A stretch of 64,000 nucleotides of DNA, taken from positions 27,190,337 through 27,254,336 of the forward strand of contig CM060069.1 in NCBI GenBank assembly GCA_030533445.1. Direction: 5' to 3'. The position numbers and the translations under genes are program-made. The notes beneath the pieces were generated by a model, which worked only from the letters and a program-made list of their open reading frames with translations, was not told the origin of the DNA and did no database searches. Source of the stretch: Cyprinodon diabolis (Eukaryota; Chordata; Actinopteri; Cyprinodontiformes; Cyprinodontidae). Positions 61,877 to 64,000 of this stretch are shown piece after piece; positions within the stretch are counted from its first letter, which is position 1, and each line of letters begins with the position of its first letter.

Positions 61877-63179
61877 TTAATAATAATAATAAAAAAAAAC
61901 AATATAGACTATTTTTGTGCTCACTAAGTCACTATATTATTATAAAAGGCTTCTTGCTGTGCTTTCCATGGCTTTGTAAGTTTTTTTTGTGACGGAAAAT
62001 AATTTCTTTGTAACAAAGCAATATGTGTTGTAGTTTCTAAAAAAATGTTTATCTTCCTGTTATGCTCCATACAATAGACTGATTTTGTTTACTGTTTTAG
62101 AAAAAAAAAGAGAATTTCACTTGTGACAAATGCCTAACAGTATGCGTTTGATATTTATATCTTTTAACTCTGTTTAGTTTCCTTACTGTGTCGTCTTTTG
62201 TTTGCAGCCTTTTTACTTGAAAAGCATAAAAGATATATTGTCTGGAAACGATTGGCTGAGTTCTGCCTGTAAAACCCTATTTAGTAACATCTCAGTAATT
62301 TATTTACATTTGTCTCATTTTATGTGGTTTCCTTTTTTGATTCAGTGTTCATCTGTAAGTACAGAGACAATTTTCACAATACCTTAAATTAACTGCATGT
62401 GTCTTCTGGGGGCCTCAACACTGTTTTCTCTCTGCAATTCTTTGCCTTAGTACTGTTCCAAGGGAGGTCATATTTCTACTGAAAAGCTTTGTGGCTATTC
62501 AATGTACAATCAAGACTAAAATGATTGTACTTTTATACCTGACTGAGATGTGTTTGACGACTATAGATCTTCAGAGGTCTTAAATTGAGAACATAAGAGA
62601 TAATTAACTTCTTTGCTTCAAGCCTTGGCTCTAATATTTTGTACCAATAAGGGAAATCTAAGAACACTGACTTTGGTGTTTGGTTTACTAACAGTTTTGT
62701 AGTGACAAGAAAAATGTTTACCAACCCTATTTTGCCCACTTTATTAAAATTTTAAGATACTGTGTCATAAACTGTTACATTTGCCGTCTGTCATGGTTCA
62801 AATTACCACTTCATTTCACTGCAGTTGGAGGACACATGTCGGTTGGTGTGAACAGGAATTTGATATAAATTAAGACAAACCAGAAGAATTTGTTTACTAT
62901 ATAATCTTAAAAGATTCATAAAAAAGGCCTTGACAGATTGGCCTTTCAGGCATACACAGTGCACTGCCAGGCCATTCCTTCTGCCATAGAATTGCCTCCT
63001 CTCTGTTTCCCCTTTTTTGTTATGCCAACCCCTGCACTGGTCTATATAAAAATCCATGAATTTCTGACCTAGATTTATTTTTGTTTCAGATTATTTTTGA
63101 TTATCAAACAATTTTATATCAGTTTTATATATGAGAACGCAGTTTTCAAACAAGGATTAATTAACAGAATCATGAATTC
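61877..63179. other. Region downstream of rai14, no gene seen
   Basis: AT-rich. The open frames are short, with no recognisable motif. Part may still be 3' UTR. Confidence 0.5.
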
Positions 63180-64000
63180 TTTACCTGAGGTCATCCAAAG
63201 AACCTTGAACACATTCAAGGTTGTACTTTAAAGCCCCTGGTAGGGTCTGCCTAGGCAAAGAGGCTCTGGGTGACTGCTTAGCCGAGAGTGGTTCAAAAAG
63301 CCCTTAAGAAGAAATCGAGGTATGTGACGTCGCCTTCTACAGTGAAGCCAGGACCACGTAACCATTCCTGGGGTTGGGGTTTGTTAGCCAGTGCCTGGTG
63401 GTTGAGTTCTTCTTGCAGGACCTGGAAAGACCCAGTCCATGAGGGACCCGTTCAAAGAGGATTGGACTGCAGCCGGAGGCAGGGGCGACCCAGACCATGG
63501 ATGCTTAAACTGGCTCTAGGAACATGGAATGTCATCTTGCTGGCAAGGAAGGAGCCTGAGCTTTTGGGGGAAGTGGAGCGGTAAAAGTACTCGGGCTCGC
63601 CTCCACATAGCCTGGGCTCTTGAACCGAGCTCTTTGAGAGATGTTGCACTGTTCTACTCTGGAGTAGTCCACTGGGAGACATGGGGATGGGTCGGCTTGT
63701 CTCCCCCACTGCTAGCCATTTCTTGTTGGGAGTTTACCCCGGTGGACGAGAGGGTGGCATCCCTTCAACTTCGGGTAGTGAGGAGGGTTCTGACTGCTGT
63801 TTCGGCCTATGGGCCAAACAGCAAAATGGAGTACCAGGCCTTACGCATCCCTGGGGGGATCGTCCATCATTCTTCTGGGGGACCTCAAGGCGCATGTGGG
63901 AAACAACAGTGACTCCTGGAGATGAGCAGCAGCAACAGTTATCTTGAGGCCAAGTGTGACACTGCCCGGGTAGTTGCAGAGGCAAAAACTGGAGTCTGGG
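63180..64000 (+). mobile_element. Non-LTR retrotransposon, 5' part with endonuclease domain (broken, runs off the edge)
   Basis: GTWNV near 63518-63532 starts an APE-type endonuclease. A frameshift follows. The next frame has LFYSGVVHWE, EFTPVDERVASLQLRV and VSAYGPNSKMEYQAL, all typical of this domain in fish LINEs. In a third frame, near 63880, GDLKAHVGN-type sequence appears. The frame breaks show a pseudogene. The reverse transcriptase would lie beyond 64000. The clade is not fixed. Confidence 0.7.

Overview
The window is vertebrate nuclear DNA, almost certainly from a teleost fish. Its genes are split by GT-AG introns and the non-coding DNA is AT-rich. It carries a typical fish repeat load: Tc1/mariner, hAT, piggyBac-like and other TTAA-flanked elements, L1/Tx1-, L2- and Penelope-type retroelement remnants, tRNA-derived SINEs and very long (TA)n tracts. 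The species cannot be fixed from the sequence alone.

Two genes are supported. On the minus strand at the left edge (855-1577) lie the first two coding exons of a CD36-family scavenger receptor, closest to scarb2 (LIMP-2). The rest of that gene lies off the left end. On the plus strand, one large gene fills most of the window. It is rai14 (ankycorbin / retinoic acid induced 14), with a non-coding first exon ending at 7584, 20 coding exons from 10788 to 61037, and a predicted protein of 1001 residues. The exons were joined by hand using splice sites and codon phase. Every junction keeps frame, and both protein ends match the family. The N-terminal third is ankyrin repeats. A proline/serine-rich linker with a PKKRK basic motif follows, then about 650 residues of coiled coil with a conserved C-terminus.

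Layout: 1-1577 scarb2-like 5' end (minus). 1578-7300 intergenic DNA, with ETS-like sites near the scarb2-like start, a TAGAA-rich minisatellite, a (TA)n tract, SINE and L2-tail fragments, and a piggyBac-like MITE. 7300-7584 the rai14 promoter and exon 1, with a 14-bp palindrome around a full CRE. 7585-10738 intron 1. 10739-10823 the start-codon exon. 10824-35001 a 24-kb intron holding most of the mobile DNA. 35002-48408 the ankyrin-repeat exons. 49027-52681 the linker exons. 55689-61037 the coiled-coil exons. 61038-63180 the 3' UTR and flank. 63180-64000 a broken LINE running off the right end.

The genes look ordinary, and I found no new multi-gene system. The parts most worth a second look are structural. 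A direct repeat flanks the rai14 promoter, and its second copy shows the empty TTAA site of a MITE inserted in the first. A minisatellite at 38.5 kb carries four perfect 24-bp palindromes. A MITE with a 9-bp target duplication holds a 19-bp copy of its own flank. A nearly identical 131-bp pair sits at 20 kb. Several elements have precise target-site duplications.
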